From assembly GCA_944376335.1 (NCBI GenBank), contig CALWCH010000001.1, positions 62,001 through 126,000 of the forward strand: 64,000 nt of DNA, read 5' to 3'. Numbering within the stretch: position 1 is the stretch's first letter; every line of letters begins with the position of its first letter. A program made the translations under genes and the position numbers. Positions 1 through 8,860 of this stretch are shown in pieces. The notes below the pieces were generated by a model that had not been told where the DNA came from, did no database searches, and saw nothing but the letters and a program-made list of their open reading frames with translations. Source of the stretch: an uncultured Clostridia bacterium. GTDB taxonomy: Bacteria > Bacillota > Clostridia > Christensenellales > Borkfalkiaceae.

Positions 1-2
1 TT

Positions 3-809
3 TACGCGCCCGACGGAGACCACTATATGTCCCGTCTTACGCACACGCTCGACGTCTCGCAGATCGCCCGCTCCGCCGCCCGCTGCCTTGCGCTCAATGA
101 AGACTTGGCGGAGGCCATCGCCCTCGGCCACGATTTGGGGCATACCCCTTTCGGACATGTGGGGGAGCGCGTTTTGAACAGGCTCTCGGGGGGCGGCTTC
201 CGTCACAGTGAGCAGTCTCTCCGCGTCGTCGACGTTCTCGAAAAGGACGGCAAGGGTCTCAATCTCACCTATGAAGTGCGCGACGGCATCTTAAACCACA
301 CCAAGAGCGGCAACCCGCACACCCTCGAGGGCAAAGTCGTCTCGCTTGCCGACCGCATCGCCTACATCAATCACGACATCGAGGACTCCGTCCGCGCCGG
401 CTTTTTAAATCTCGATGAGCTCCCCAAGGAGCCCTCGCGCATCTTCGGGAGAGACACCTCCGCGCGCATCAACACCGCCATTTCCGATATCTACGAAGAG
501 TCCTACGGCAAGCCCTATGTGCGCATGAGCGAGGAAAAGGCGGAGGCCCTCGACGAGCTGAGGACGTTTATGTTCGAGCATGTCTACGAACGCGCCAACA
601 AGCTCATCCAGGAGAGTGCCGAGCGCATGCTCACCGCCCTCTTTGAATACTTCGTTTCCCACTATAGCGAGATGCCGAGGGTGTACGTCTCCATCGCAGA
701 GACGGACGGCGCCGAGCGTGCCGTGTGCGATTATCTCTCATCGATGACCGACCGCTTTGCCATCAACACCTTCAAGCGGCTGTTCGTGCCGCGGGAGGGG
801 AGCGTATGA
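3..809 (+). CDS. dgt: dGTP triphosphohydrolase-like HD-domain protein (5' partial)
   Basis: HD-superfamily nucleotide triphosphohydrolase of the dGTPase-like type, expected to cleave dNTPs to nucleoside plus triphosphate in the cytoplasm. The frame is open from base 3, and the residues before the first ATG at 27 (APDGDHY) already match the family, so the true start lies upstream of the window. Visible metal-ligand motifs are RLTHT, GHDLGHTPFGH and, further on, LADRIAYINHD. 269 codons are present of a usual 330 or so. The stop overlaps the dnaG start (ATGA), as in the clostridial dgt-dnaG-rpoD operon. Substrate specificity cannot be read from the sequence. Confidence 0.9.
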   Translation, partial: YAPDGDHYMSRLTHTLDVSQIARSAARCLALNEDLAEAIALGHDLGHTPFGHVGERVLNRLSGGGFRHSEQSLRVVDVLEKDGKGLNLTYEVRDGILNHTKSGNPHTLEGKVVSLADRIAYINHDIEDSVRAGFLNLDELPKEPSRIFGRDTSARINTAISDIYEESYGKPYVRMSEEKAEALDELRTFMFEHVYERANKLIQESAERMLTALFEYFVSHYSEMPRVYVSIAETDGAERAVCDYLSSMTDRFAINTFKRLFVPREGSV

Positions 810-2575
810 AGTCCGTCTTTCCCCCCGAATTTATGGAGGAGCTCAAGGCGAAGAACGACATCGTCGACGTCATCGGCTCCTACATCAAGCTCGAACGGCG
901 GGGCTACACCTATTGGGCTTGCTGCCCCTTTCACCACGAAAAGACGCCCTCCTTCGCCGTCAACGCCGCCGACCGGTACTATCACTGCTTCGGCTGCGGG
1001 GAGTCGGGCGACGTCATCGGGTTTATCAAAAATTACGAGAACGTCGACTTTCGGCAGGCGGTGGAGATCCTCGCCGCCCGCGCGGGGCTGCAAGTTCCCG
1101 CCGTCGACGACAAGGCCTCCGAAGAGGCTGCCTGCCGCAAGAAGAAGCTCGACAGGCTCCGCCTTCTCATGCGGGAGACGGCGCGGTTTTACCTTTCTAA
1201 TCTCTATTCGGGGAGGGCGGACAGGCACCTCGAATATACCGCCAAGCGCGGGCTCTCGCCCACCATCATGAAGAAGTTCGGCCTCGGCGCTTCCCTCGAC
1301 TTTGATTCTCTCCCCGAATTCCTTATGGACAGGGGCTACACGCGCGAGGAATGTCTCGAGAGCGGCGCCTGCTCGGAGACCAACGGGCGCATGTACGACG
1401 CGCTTGCGGGCAGGCTCATCGTTCCCATCATCGACCAGATGGACGAGGTCATCGCCTTCGGCGGGCGGCTCCTTGAAAAGTCCGATAGGGCCAAATACAA
1501 GAACACGCGCGAGACGGTGCTCTTCAACAAGAGCCGCACCCTCTTCAATCTCAATCAGGTCAAAAAGCTGCGGCGCGCGGGCGGGCTCAACTCCCTCATC
1601 ATGGTCGAGGGCTACATGGACGCCATCTCCCTCGCCCAAGGGGGGTTCCCCAACGTCGTCGCGAGCATGGGCACTTCGCTCACCAAGGACCAGGCGCGGC
1701 TGTGCAAGCGGTACGCGGACGACGTCTTTATCAGCTACGACGGCGACTTTGCGGGGCAGAAAGCAAATCTTCGCGGGCTCGATATCTTAAAGCAGGAGGG
1801 GCTTAGAGTGCGCGTCGTGCCCCTTCCCGAGGGGTTCGACCCCGACGACGTCATCCAAAAGCAGGGGCCCGAGGCGTACCAAAGCTGTCTCAACAGCGCA
1901 ATGCCCCTCATCGACTTCCGCATCCATGCCTTAAAGCAGAAGTACGACCTTTCCCGCACGGACGGGCGCAGAGAGTTCGTCAAGGACGCGCTCAACATCG
2001 TGCGCGAGGCGGAGAGCGCCACCGAGCGCGAACAGCTCCTTCATCGTATCTCCAAGGACGCGGACGTGAGCATCGGCGCACTGCAGCGCGATTTAGACAT
2101 GGCGCCCCAACGTTCTGCGCCCGAAAAAAATGAGCCGCAGCGCAAAGAGGACAACGCTTCGGGAGACAGGAAGGCAGAGCGCTTCGTGCTCGCCGCCTGC
2201 CTCTTTCAAAAGCCGTATGCGGAGGGCTGCGACCTTGCGGGCATCCGCTTTTCGACGGACGAGCTCCGTACGATCGCCGACTATATCGAGCGCGGAAGGG
2301 CGGAGGGGCACTTGCGCCCCGCGGGGCTCTTCGACGAGATGAGTGCGGAGGGGGAACTCTCCGAAGTGCTCGATTTGGACCTCGGCGACAATTTGGAGGG
2401 CGAGCGCGCCGCCCGCTACTTTGCGGACAGTTACCGCCTCTTAAAGGAGCGGGGCATCCGAGAGGAGATCGCTGCCTACCGCTCGCGCTTCGAGGCGACG
2501 GACGATGCGGAAGAGAAGCGGGAAATTCTCGCCCGCCTCAATCAGCTGACCAAAAAACTCGGCTTGCTGCGCTGA
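806..2575 (+). CDS. dnaG: DNA primase
   Basis: Makes RNA primers for replication with the DnaB helicase. The ATG at 806 (MKSVFPPEF) is chosen because it overlaps the upstream stop and follows GGGAG; a longer frame from 725 only adds non-family residues. The 589-aa product has the N-terminal CHC2 zinc finger (CCPFHHEKTPSF ... YYHCFGCGESGDVIGF, about residues 38-70), the TOPRIM core (VEGYMDAISLAQGG, then SYDGDFAGQKA) and a helical C-terminal DnaB-interaction region. Length is normal. It lies between dgt and rpoD in the macromolecular-synthesis operon. Confidence 0.97.
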   Translation: MKSVFPPEFMEELKAKNDIVDVIGSYIKLERRGYTYWACCPFHHEKTPSFAVNAADRYYHCFGCGESGDVIGFIKNYENVDFRQAVEILAARAGLQVPAVDDKASEEAACRKKKLDRLRLLMRETARFYLSNLYSGRADRHLEYTAKRGLSPTIMKKFGLGASLDFDSLPEFLMDRGYTREECLESGACSETNGRMYDALAGRLIVPIIDQMDEVIAFGGRLLEKSDRAKYKNTRETVLFNKSRTLFNLNQVKKLRRAGGLNSLIMVEGYMDAISLAQGGFPNVVASMGTSLTKDQARLCKRYADDVFISYDGDFAGQKANLRGLDILKQEGLRVRVVPLPEGFDPDDVIQKQGPEAYQSCLNSAMPLIDFRIHALKQKYDLSRTDGRREFVKDALNIVREAESATEREQLLHRISKDADVSIGALQRDLDMAPQRSAPEKNEPQRKEDNASGDRKAERFVLAACLFQKPYAEGCDLAGIRFSTDELRTIADYIERGRAEGHLRPAGLFDEMSAEGELSEVLDLDLGDNLEGERAARYFADSYRLLKERGIREEIAAYRSRFEATDDAEEKREILARLNQLTKKLGLLR

Positions 2576-2664
2576 CGCGGCGGCCGTAACCCTAAATATA
2601 TTATTTTAGACAATGCAAAGAGAGCCCCGCGGGGAGTGACCGACGGGGCAACGGAGGAGAATTC

Positions 2665-3768
2665 ATGGCAGAAACGCATGAAGTAAAGGAAGGGGCGCAG
2701 GAACTGACGCCCGAGCAGAAGGCAGAACAGCGGGTGAATGAGCTCATCGAGGGCCTCATCTCCGCCTACAAGATGAAGGGGAGCGTCTCGACGAACGCCC
2801 TTTTGGACCACCTCGAAAAGTACGACTTGGGCCCTTCGCAGATCGAGCAGATCTACAAGGCGCTCCCCGAGGCGGGCATTCAGATCTTCGACGAGGACGA
2901 GCGGGACAAGGAGCTCTTCGAGCAGGCTCTCTCCGACATCGGCCTCGACGACCCCGTCAAGATGTATTTAAAGGACATCGGCAGGGTGCCGCTTCTTTCG
3001 GGCGATGAAGAGATCGAGCTCGCCCGCAGGATGCAGGAGGGCGACGAAGCCGCGAAAAAGCGCCTCTCCGAGGCAAACCTTCGCCTTGTCGTCTCCATCG
3101 CCAAGCGCTATGTGGGGCGCGGCATGCTCTTTCTGGACCTCATTCAGGAGGGCAACCTCGGCCTCATGAAGGCCGTCGAAAAGTTCGACTATCAGAAGGG
3201 CTTCAAATTTTCAACGTACGCAACGTGGTGGATCAGGCAGTCCATCACCCGCGCCATTGCCGACCAGGCGCGCACCATCCGCATCCCCGTGCACATGGTG
3301 GAGACCATCAACAAGCTCATCCGCGTCTCCCGCATTTTGCTGCAGGAGAACGGCCGCGAGCCCACCCCCGAGGAGATCGCCGAGGCGATGGAGGTGGACG
3401 TTGCCCGCGTCCGCGAGATCCAGAAGATCGCGCAGGACCCCGTCTCTTTGGAGACCCCCATCGGCGAGGAGGAGGATTCGCACCTCGGGGACTTCATCGA
3501 GGACGACAAGACGCAGACCCCCAGCGATTCCGTCTCCTTTATCATGCTCAAAGAGCAGCTTTTAAGCGTGCTCGACACCCTCACCCCCCGCGAGGAAAAG
3601 GTGCTGCGCCTTCGCTACGGCATCGACGACGGCAAGCCGCGCACCCTCGAGGAAGTGGGCAAGGAGTTCAACGTCACGAGGGAGCGCATCCGCCAGATCG
3701 AGGCAAAGGCGCTTCGTAAGCTCCGTCACCCCAGCCGCAGCCGCAAGCTCAAGGACTTCTTGGAGTAA
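2665..3768 (+). CDS. rpoD: Housekeeping RNA polymerase sigma factor
   Basis: Primary sigma-70 factor (SigA/RpoD), 367 aa. It has a region 1.1-like N-terminus, region 2 with [17 protein letters not shown] (core binding, -10 recognition and melting), region 3, and region 4.2 with the helix-turn-helix [17 protein letters not shown] for -35 contact. The start at 2665 follows GGAGGAG. The C-terminus [13 protein letters not shown] is typical of Firmicute SigA. The many TTGACA-17-TATAAT promoters in the window are its expected targets. An 89-bp gap with a short GC hairpin near 2632-2656 separates it from dnaG. The next gene begins directly after its stop. Confidence 0.97.
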   Translation: MAETHEVKEGAQELTPEQKAEQRVNELIEGLISAYKMKGSVSTNALLDHLEKYDLGPSQIEQIYKALPEAGIQIFDEDERDKELFEQALSDIGLDDPVKMYLKDIGRVPLLSGDEEIELARRMQEGDEAAKKRLSEANLRLVVSIAKRYVGRGMLFLDLIQEGNLGLMKAVEKFDYQKGFKFSTYATWWIRQSITRAIADQARTIRIPVHMVETINKLIRVSRILLQENGREPTPEEIAEAMEVDVARVREIQKIAQDPVSLETPIGEEEDSHLGDFIEDDKTQTPSDSVSFIMLKEQLLSVLDTLTPREEKVLRLRYGIDDGKPRTLEEVGKEFNVTRERIRQIEAKALRKLRHPSRSRKLKDFLE

Positions 3769-4428
3769 ATGGGCAGGATCGACATCATCTGCTCGCATCT
3801 TCCCAAGGCGGACGTGTTTGCCGACGTCGGCTGCGACCACGGCTACTGCACGCAGTACATGCTGCAGAATGACCTGTGCCGCACGGCGTACATCTCCGAC
3901 ATCAGCGCGGAGAGCTTAAAGAAGGCGGAGCGGCTGCTCTTCAAAGAAGTCGCAGAGGGGCGGTGTATTCCCGTCGTCTGCGACGGGCTCAAAGGCATCA
4001 AAAGCTGCGATGTCGTCCTCATCGCCGGCATGGGCGGGGAGGAGATCGTGCATATCTTAAGCGAGAGCTATCTCCCCAAAAAGTTCGTTCTGCAGCCCAT
4101 GAAGAACACCGAAAAGGTGCGGCGCTTTCTTTTGGAGCGGGGCGCGCGCATCATCAAGGACTTCACCTTCGAGGACGGGAAATTTTACGACCTCATCGCA
4201 GGCGAAGTCTCGGAGGAAGGCGACAGCTACACCGATTGGGAATATAAGTTCGGGCGGGACAATCTGCGCTCGCCCTCGCCCGCCTTTTTAAGGTGGGTGA
4301 AGGCCGAGAAGGCAAAGCTGGATATGCGCCTTCTCGCCCCCGCCATGAAGCGGGAGAGCCGCGAAGAACTCAGGCAAAAGCGTTACGAATTGGAGGTGAT
4401 CCTCGATGCGACCGAAGGAGATGTATGA
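3769..4428 (+). CDS. trmK: tRNA (adenine22-N1)-methyltransferase TrmK-like
   Basis: SAM-dependent Rossmann methyltransferase of the TrmK/YqfN family, which makes m1A22 in tRNA. Motif I is FADVGCDHGYCTQYML (about residues 18-33), followed by the acidic strand end YISDIS; a conserved segment LIAGMGGEEIVHIL and LQPMKN complete the family pattern. 219 aa, normal length. The start codon immediately follows the rpoD stop with no gap. The 3' end overlaps the next gene by 23 bp, indicating translational coupling. Location between rpoD and a nif3-like gene is typical for Firmicutes. Confidence 0.88.
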   Translation: MGRIDIICSHLPKADVFADVGCDHGYCTQYMLQNDLCRTAYISDISAESLKKAERLLFKEVAEGRCIPVVCDGLKGIKSCDVVLIAGMGGEEIVHILSESYLPKKFVLQPMKNTEKVRRFLLERGARIIKDFTFEDGKFYDLIAGEVSEEGDSYTDWEYKFGRDNLRSPSPAFLRWVKAEKAKLDMRLLAPAMKRESREELRQKRYELEVILDATEGDV

Positions 4429-5182
4429 ACTTGTCGACAGCTTTGCGCCCTTCGCTTTGAGCAGGGCGTACTGCGAGAAGATACAGGGCTACGACAACAG
4501 CGGCCTTTTGTTGGACTGCGGGAAGGACGCGGAGTGTATCCTCTTCTCCCTCGATTTGTCGAAAGCCGCCGTCGAAGAGGCAAAGCGCATCGGCGCGGGG
4601 CTCATCGTCACGCACCACCCCGCCATCTATGCGCCCCTCAAAAACCTGACGCCCGACGGTGCGGGGGCAAGCATTTTAATGGCGGCAGGGGCGGGCATCT
4701 CCGTCCTCTCGGCGCACCTCAATTTGGACATCGCGGAGGGCGGCATCGACGAAAGTTTGATGTTCGGCCTCGGCGGAAAGAAAGCCGACGCTTTCTACGA
4801 GAGGGTGGAAGGGGGCGCGTATGGGCGCGTGTATGACGTCGAAGAGACGCCGCTCGCGGAGTATGCTGCACGCGTGAAAGAGACCTTCCAAACGGGGCGG
4901 CTCGTCGTCTACGGCGAAAAGCCCGTCAAGCGCGTTGCAAGTTTCTGCGGCGCGGGCATGGACGAGGGAAGCATCCTCTTCGCCCTCCAAAACGGGGCGG
5001 ATACCTTCGTCTCGTCCGACCAAAAACATCACCTCGTCGCCATGGCAGTCGAGAGCGGCATGAACGTGCTGCTCCTCACCCACTATGCGGCGGAACACTA
5101 CGGCTTTACCCGCTTTTATGAGCGCGTGAAGGCGAAAACATGCGAGAAATGCGTGTTCTTTACGGACGCGCGCCTATTATAA
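4406..5182 (+). CDS. Nif3-like dinuclear metal-centre protein
   Basis: NIF3/YqfO-family protein, 258 aa, expected to bind two metal ions in a hexameric ring; its cellular role is not settled in the family. Likely metal-ligand segments are THHPAIYAP (near residue 70), SAHLNLDIAEGGIDE (near 100) and the C-terminal LTHYAAEHYGF. It lacks the roughly 100-residue central insertion of the long Bacillus form, so it is the short version. ATG 4406 lies inside the end of trmK. The order trmK-nif3 is conserved in Firmicutes. Confidence 0.85.
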   Translation: MRPKEMYELVDSFAPFALSRAYCEKIQGYDNSGLLLDCGKDAECILFSLDLSKAAVEEAKRIGAGLIVTHHPAIYAPLKNLTPDGAGASILMAAGAGISVLSAHLNLDIAEGGIDESLMFGLGGKKADAFYERVEGGAYGRVYDVEETPLAEYAARVKETFQTGRLVVYGEKPVKRVASFCGAGMDEGSILFALQNGADTFVSSDQKHHLVAMAVESGMNVLLLTHYAAEHYGFTRFYERVKAKTCEKCVFFTDARLL

Positions 5183-5213
5183 ATCGCCGAAAGGCGGGGA
5201 AAGGAGTTAAAGT

Positions 5214-5912
5214 ATGGCAGTATCAAAGGAATTACTCGAATACCAGAAGGTGGATGCGGAGCTCCGCAAGATCGAACAGGAGATCTCTCAGAGTGAAGAG
5301 CGCAGGAAGTACATTCAGGCCAAGAAGTTCATGGAGACGGCGGCGGAAAAGCTCGAGGGCATGGACGCCCGCGCCCGCGAACTCAAGGAGATGGCGATGC
5401 GCCTCACCTACAACTATCAGGAGCTCAACAAGGCGATCTCCGAATACGCCGAGATCGACGAGATGGTCGAAGCGGGCGGCGACGTCTCCTTCTATAAGAA
5501 GAAGGTGCAGGGGCTTACCGACCAACTCCGCTCGCTCAAGAATGAGCTCAATAAGCTCGTTTCCGAGATCGAGAACGCCTCGGAGGAATACCAGCGCATG
5601 AAGAAGCAGACCATCTCCATGCAGAAGCAGTATAAGGAATATAACGAGAAGTTCAAGGAAGTCAAAAATTCGCGCGCGGCGGAAGTCAAGGCCATCAACG
5701 AAAAGCTCGAGAAAATCGGCAAGAATATCCCTTCGGATATCCTCACCCGCTACAAGGCCAAGCGTCGGGACCGCATCTTCCCCGTCATCGTGCCCCTCAC
5801 CAACGGGCGGTGCATCTGCGGCATGGACTTCGCCATCGCCCAGCAGAGCGCGCTCGAGGGCGGCAACATCATCGAATGTGAGCACTGCCGCCGCTTTATC
5901 TACAAGGAATAA
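5214..5912 (+). CDS. Coiled-coil protein with C-terminal zinc ribbon
   Basis: 232-aa protein resembling the CT398/C4-type zinc-ribbon family found next to nif3-like genes. Residues 1 to about 185 are almost wholly charged heptad-like helix (long antiparallel coiled coil). The last 35 residues carry a zinc-ribbon-like segment, CICGMDF ... IIECEHCRRFIYKE. The first knuckle reads C-x-C instead of the usual C-x2-C, which may weaken or alter metal binding. AAAGGAG precedes the start. A terminator-like hairpin follows the stop, so this closes the dgt-dnaG-rpoD operon. Role unknown; nucleic-acid binding is only inferred from the ribbon. Confidence 0.75.
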   Translation: MAVSKELLEYQKVDAELRKIEQEISQSEERRKYIQAKKFMETAAEKLEGMDARARELKEMAMRLTYNYQELNKAISEYAEIDEMVEAGGDVSFYKKKVQGLTDQLRSLKNELNKLVSEIENASEEYQRMKKQTISMQKQYKEYNEKFKEVKNSRAAEVKAINEKLEKIGKNIPSDILTRYKAKRRDRIFPVIVPLTNGRCICGMDFAIAQQSALEGGNIIECEHCRRFIYKE

Positions 5913-5937
5913 GCGGGCATCTTTGCTCAAACGCACC

Positions 5938-5958
5938 GCCGCAGGGAATCCCTGCGGC
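5938..5958 (+). terminator. Hairpin terminator at the end of the rpoD operon
   Basis: Perfect 9-bp inverted repeat GCCGCAGGG / CCCTGCGGC with an AAT loop, followed by the moderately T-rich ATTGCTTTG. It sits 25 bp after the zinc-ribbon gene and just before the predicted alr promoter. The weak T-tract makes the termination strength uncertain. Confidence 0.6.
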
Positions 5959-5975
5959 ATTGCTTTGTGCTCTTG

Positions 5976-5983
5976 CATACGAT
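5976..5983 (+). promoter_or_regulatory. Putative sigma-E-like -10 box of alr, 5 nt before its start codon
   Basis: CATACGAT matches 7 of 8 positions of the sporulation sigma-E -10 consensus CATACAnT known from Bacillus. Only GGGGT separates it from the alr ATG at 5989, which would make the mRNA essentially leaderless. No TTGACA-like -35 lies 17 bp upstream; a GCATT element sits about 12 bp upstream. Inference from pattern only. Confidence 0.4.
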
Positions 5984-5988
5984 GGGGT

Positions 5989-6969
5989 ATGCAGCATGTT
6001 TTAGCCCGCATCTCCCTTTCGCGTATCAGAGAAAACGCCCGCCTCTTGAAAAAGCGGGCAAATACTGCCCTCTTTGCCGTCGTCAAGGACGAGGCTTACG
6101 GCCACGGCGGGGCGGAAGCTGCCCACGCGCTTATTGGCATTGCAGAGGCATTCTGCGTCGCCACCGTAAAGGAAGGCGCGGCGCTCCGCATTGCGGGCAT
6201 TCGGGAGCCCGTCCTCGTCTTTTGCCCGCCGCTTGAAAAAGAGGACGCATTCCGCATGCGGGCATATGACCTCACCGCCACCCTTTCCTCGCCCCGCTCG
6301 CTCGAACTCATCGCCGAGGCGGGGCTTAATGCGCACCTTGCCGTCAACACGGGCATGAACCGCTATGGCGTGCCCCCCTCGCGGGCAGAATATGCGGCGC
6401 GGCGGGCGAAAATGCGCGGCATTAAGCTCACGGGCGTCTATTCCCACCTCTGGGCGGCGCAGATAAAAACCGTGCGCGAAGAGCAGCTCGCCCTCTTCTT
6501 GCAGGCCGCCGAGGGCGTTCTATTACACTTTCCTAAGGCCAAACGCCACCTTGCGGCAACGGGCGGCATTCTGGCGGGAAGCGCGTTCTGCCTGGACGGT
6601 GTGCGCCCCGGCATCGGGCTGTACGGCTATCTTCCGCAAGGGTTTGAGGGCGCGCTTGCAGTCAAACCCGCAGCAAGGCTATATGCGCCCGTCTCGCATA
6701 CGACGAAGCGCGTCGGGAACGGCATGGGCTACCGCGCGGCGGGGGAGGGGAAACATTTCTATACCCTCCGCATGGGCTACGGCGACGGGTTTTTCCGCGC
6801 AAACGGCGCTCTCTGCATGGACGCCTGCGTGAAGGAGGGCTCGGCGCGCATCGGAACTTACAGGCGCATTTTGCAGGATATCCCCGCCTATGCGCGGGAA
6901 AACAATACGACGGAATACGAAGTCCTCCTGCGCGTTCTGCAGGGGGCGGAGAAACACTATGACCGATAA
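5989..6969 (+). CDS. alr: Alanine racemase (compact form)
   Basis: PLP-dependent fold-type III racemase interconverting L- and D-alanine for peptidoglycan, or for germinant control in spores. The cofactor lysine is K33 in VVKDEAYGHG. GYRAAG (Tyr about 248) and GYGDGF mark the second active-site half, and the CMD motif is present. Only 326 aa from ATG 5989, against about 370-390 usually; the shortfall is in the C-terminal beta domain, which is abbreviated after CMD. The start is fixed by homology (MQHVLARISLSRIRENA); a longer frame from 5878 adds unrelated residues and crosses the hairpin. Its last 11 bp overlap the next gene. The sigma-E-like box suggests a sporulation-stage enzyme. Confidence 0.85.
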   Translation: MQHVLARISLSRIRENARLLKKRANTALFAVVKDEAYGHGGAEAAHALIGIAEAFCVATVKEGAALRIAGIREPVLVFCPPLEKEDAFRMRAYDLTATLSSPRSLELIAEAGLNAHLAVNTGMNRYGVPPSRAEYAARRAKMRGIKLTGVYSHLWAAQIKTVREEQLALFLQAAEGVLLHFPKAKRHLAATGGILAGSAFCLDGVRPGIGLYGYLPQGFEGALAVKPAARLYAPVSHTTKRVGNGMGYRAAGEGKHFYTLRMGYGDGFFRANGALCMDACVKEGSARIGTYRRILQDIPAYARENNTTEYEVLLRVLQGAEKHYDR

Positions 6970-7486
6970 ACAGCTTTTAAGAAAGCGTATGAAGGAAGTG
7001 CGAGCAATGCTCAAGTCCGCCGAAAGGGACGAGGCGATCATGCGGCATGTCCTCTCTGCGTTCGGCGAAAAAGACAGCTTCTTTTGCTACCTCTCCTTCG
7101 GCACGGAGGCGGGCACGGAAGGGCTCGCGTGTGCCCTTCTAAAACGCGGAAAGACCGTCTGCGTGCCCCGCATCGAGGGGGGAGAGATGCGCGCCGTTCC
7201 CTACAAAGAGCCCTTTGAGCGGGGAAACTACGGCATCTTGCAGCCCAAGGGGGGAGAGGACACGCCCTGCGCGGTCGCCCTCGCGCCCCTTTTGGCGTTC
7301 GATAGAGAGGGCTTTCGCCTCGGCTACGGGGGCGGATATTACGACCGCTGGTTCGCTTCTCATCCCGACGTTCTCCGCGTGGGACTTGCCTATTCGGGGC
7401 AGGAAGTACAATTTCTCCCCCGCGAAGAGACGGATGAAAAACTTCACGCCGTCGTCACCGAACAAGGCATATTGCGCTTTTCGTGA
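6959..7486 (+). CDS. 5-formyltetrahydrofolate cyclo-ligase
   Basis: Converts 5-formyl-THF to 5,10-methenyl-THF using ATP (folate one-carbon pool). The 175-aa product begins MTDKQLLRKRMKEVR. It has the conserved C-terminal nucleotide-binding segment GYGGGYYDRWFA and the preceding PLLAFDREGFRLG. The start at 6959 follows AGGGGGCGGAG and overlaps the end of alr by 11 bp; a longer frame from 6890 lies inside alr and is not needed. Length is slightly short of the usual 180-200 aa but all core motifs are present. Confidence 0.92.
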   Translation: MTDKQLLRKRMKEVRAMLKSAERDEAIMRHVLSAFGEKDSFFCYLSFGTEAGTEGLACALLKRGKTVCVPRIEGGEMRAVPYKEPFERGNYGILQPKGGEDTPCAVALAPLLAFDREGFRLGYGGGYYDRWFASHPDVLRVGLAYSGQEVQFLPREETDEKLHAVVTEQGILRFS

Positions 7487-7490
7487 ATGC

Positions 7491-7520
7491 TTGACAGCGC
7501 GCCTTTCTTTGCGCTATAAT
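7491..7520 (+). promoter_or_regulatory. Consensus sigma-A promoter
   Basis: TTGACA (7491-7496), 18-bp spacer, TATAAT (7515-7520). It begins 4 bp after the cyclo-ligase stop and drives the membrane protein-rsmD-coaD-aroF-pheA run. Both hexamers are perfect. Confidence 0.92.
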
Positions 7521-7562
7521 ATTTGAGGCCGCCCGAAGCGCGCGGCAGTTACGGAGGGACCC

Positions 7563-8324
7563 ATGCTCAAAGAGGCACCCAAGAAAAAAAAGAAACAAGT
7601 TGATTACTACCATCCTTCGCCCTGGCAGTACTTCTGGCGGCTGCAGAAGGAGGGCTGGCGCCGCGCCATCACCCCGGGGCTCATGTACTTCTTCATGAGC
7701 CTCATCATGCTTGCCCTGCAGGCCATTACCATCGTCTGGCTGCAGATCGCGCTCGGCATTGTCTGCATTGCGGGCGGCATCTTTTTCAACGCCCACCTCG
7801 TCTTTCATTTCGGCTCGGCGCACTACGATTTCTTCCTCACGGGCGAAGTCTACCGCAGGCGCGAAAAAGAGGAGGGCTATGTCAACGCTCCCGATCATCA
7901 TCTCGAAAAGGAATACCGTCCCTGGAAGGGCTTCTTCATCGGGTTCTTGATGAGCATTCCCGTCATCATTCTGAGCATTCTCGCAGGCACGTTCGACGGA
8001 AAGGCGGGTGAAGGCGACGTCCTCTGGGTGTACGCCATGCTCGCGGGCTGCGCCGTTGTGCCCATCACCTGGCTGAGGAACTATGTGCCCTCGATGGCAA
8101 ATCTCTCCTACTATTGGACGGCTCTCACCATCCTCGTGCCCATCGTCGTGAGCGGCGTATTCTATATTCTCGGCGCATGGCACAACCGCCGCAAGCGGGC
8201 AGAGAAGGAGGAGCGCGAGCGGGCAGTCAAGGCGGCTGCCGAGGCGGCGCGTGAGGCGCGGCTGCATCACGAACAGACGGAGGCGCAGCGCTTAAAGACG
8301 CTGCAGTCGAAAAAGAAGAAATGA
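7563..8324 (+). CDS. Unknown integral membrane protein with basic ends
   Basis: 253 aa; family not recognised. The N-terminus is lysine-rich (KKKKK near residue 10). About five hydrophobic segments follow: roughly residues 40-60, 62-83, 120-142, 153-171 and 186-207. The C-terminal 45 residues form a charged, probably helical tail rich in Arg, Glu and Ala that ends KKKK. A GGAGGG ribosome site precedes ATG 7563. It is the first gene after a consensus promoter, and its stop overlaps rsmD by 4 bp, so it is co-expressed with rRNA methylation and CoA genes. No catalytic motif was seen. Confidence 0.8.
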   Translation: MLKEAPKKKKKQVDYYHPSPWQYFWRLQKEGWRRAITPGLMYFFMSLIMLALQAITIVWLQIALGIVCIAGGIFFNAHLVFHFGSAHYDFFLTGEVYRRREKEEGYVNAPDHHLEKEYRPWKGFFIGFLMSIPVIILSILAGTFDGKAGEGDVLWVYAMLAGCAVVPITWLRNYVPSMANLSYYWTALTILVPIVVSGVFYILGAWHNRRKRAEKEERERAVKAAAEAAREARLHHEQTEAQRLKTLQSKKKK

Positions 8325-8860
8325 GAGTGATTGCGGGGAAATACCGCGGCAGGGTATTAAAGGAGTTCAAGGGGATGGACATCCGCCCCACGTCCGACCG
8401 CGTCAAGGAGTCCGTCTTTCAAATTTTAACGCCCTACTTTGCGGGGGCGCGCGTTTTGGACCTCTTTGCAGGGAGCGGGGCGCTCGGCATTGAGAGCCTC
8501 TCGCGGGGCGCGGAGGAGGCCGTCTTCAACGACCTTGCAAAGGGCAGCCTTCTCGTCCTTCAGGCCAACTTAAAGCTGCTGGGCGTGCACGCCAAGACTT
8601 ATAACCTCGACTTTAAGAGCTGCTTAAAATCGCTTACGGGCAAGTTCCGCCTCATCTTTTTGGACCCCCCATACCGCATGGACGTGCTCCATGAGTGCCT
8701 CTCCCTCATCAAGGAGCGCGCTCTTTTAGAAGAGGGCGGCATTGCTGTTTACGAATGCGAGCGGGAAGTCCTGCCGCCCGAAGGCTGGGAGAGGGCAGAT
8801 TTCCGCAGCTACGGCCGCACGAAGGTGTATTTTTTCAAGCAACGGGAGGAAGGCGTATGA
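8321..8860 (+). CDS. rsmD: 16S rRNA (guanine966-N2)-methyltransferase
   Basis: SAM-dependent methyltransferase making m2G966 in 16S rRNA. The 179-aa product shows the family start MRVIAGKYRGRVL, the RPTSDRVKESVFQIL segment, motif I DLFAGSGALGIESLSRGA and the catalytic motif IV FLDPPY. It overlaps both neighbours by 4 bp (ATGA), so the three genes are translationally coupled. The rsmD-coaD pair is widely conserved in bacteria. Confidence 0.95.
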   Translation: MRVIAGKYRGRVLKEFKGMDIRPTSDRVKESVFQILTPYFAGARVLDLFAGSGALGIESLSRGAEEAVFNDLAKGSLLVLQANLKLLGVHAKTYNLDFKSCLKSLTGKFRLIFLDPPYRMDVLHECLSLIKERALLEEGGIAVYECEREVLPPEGWERADFRSYGRTKVYFFKQREEGV

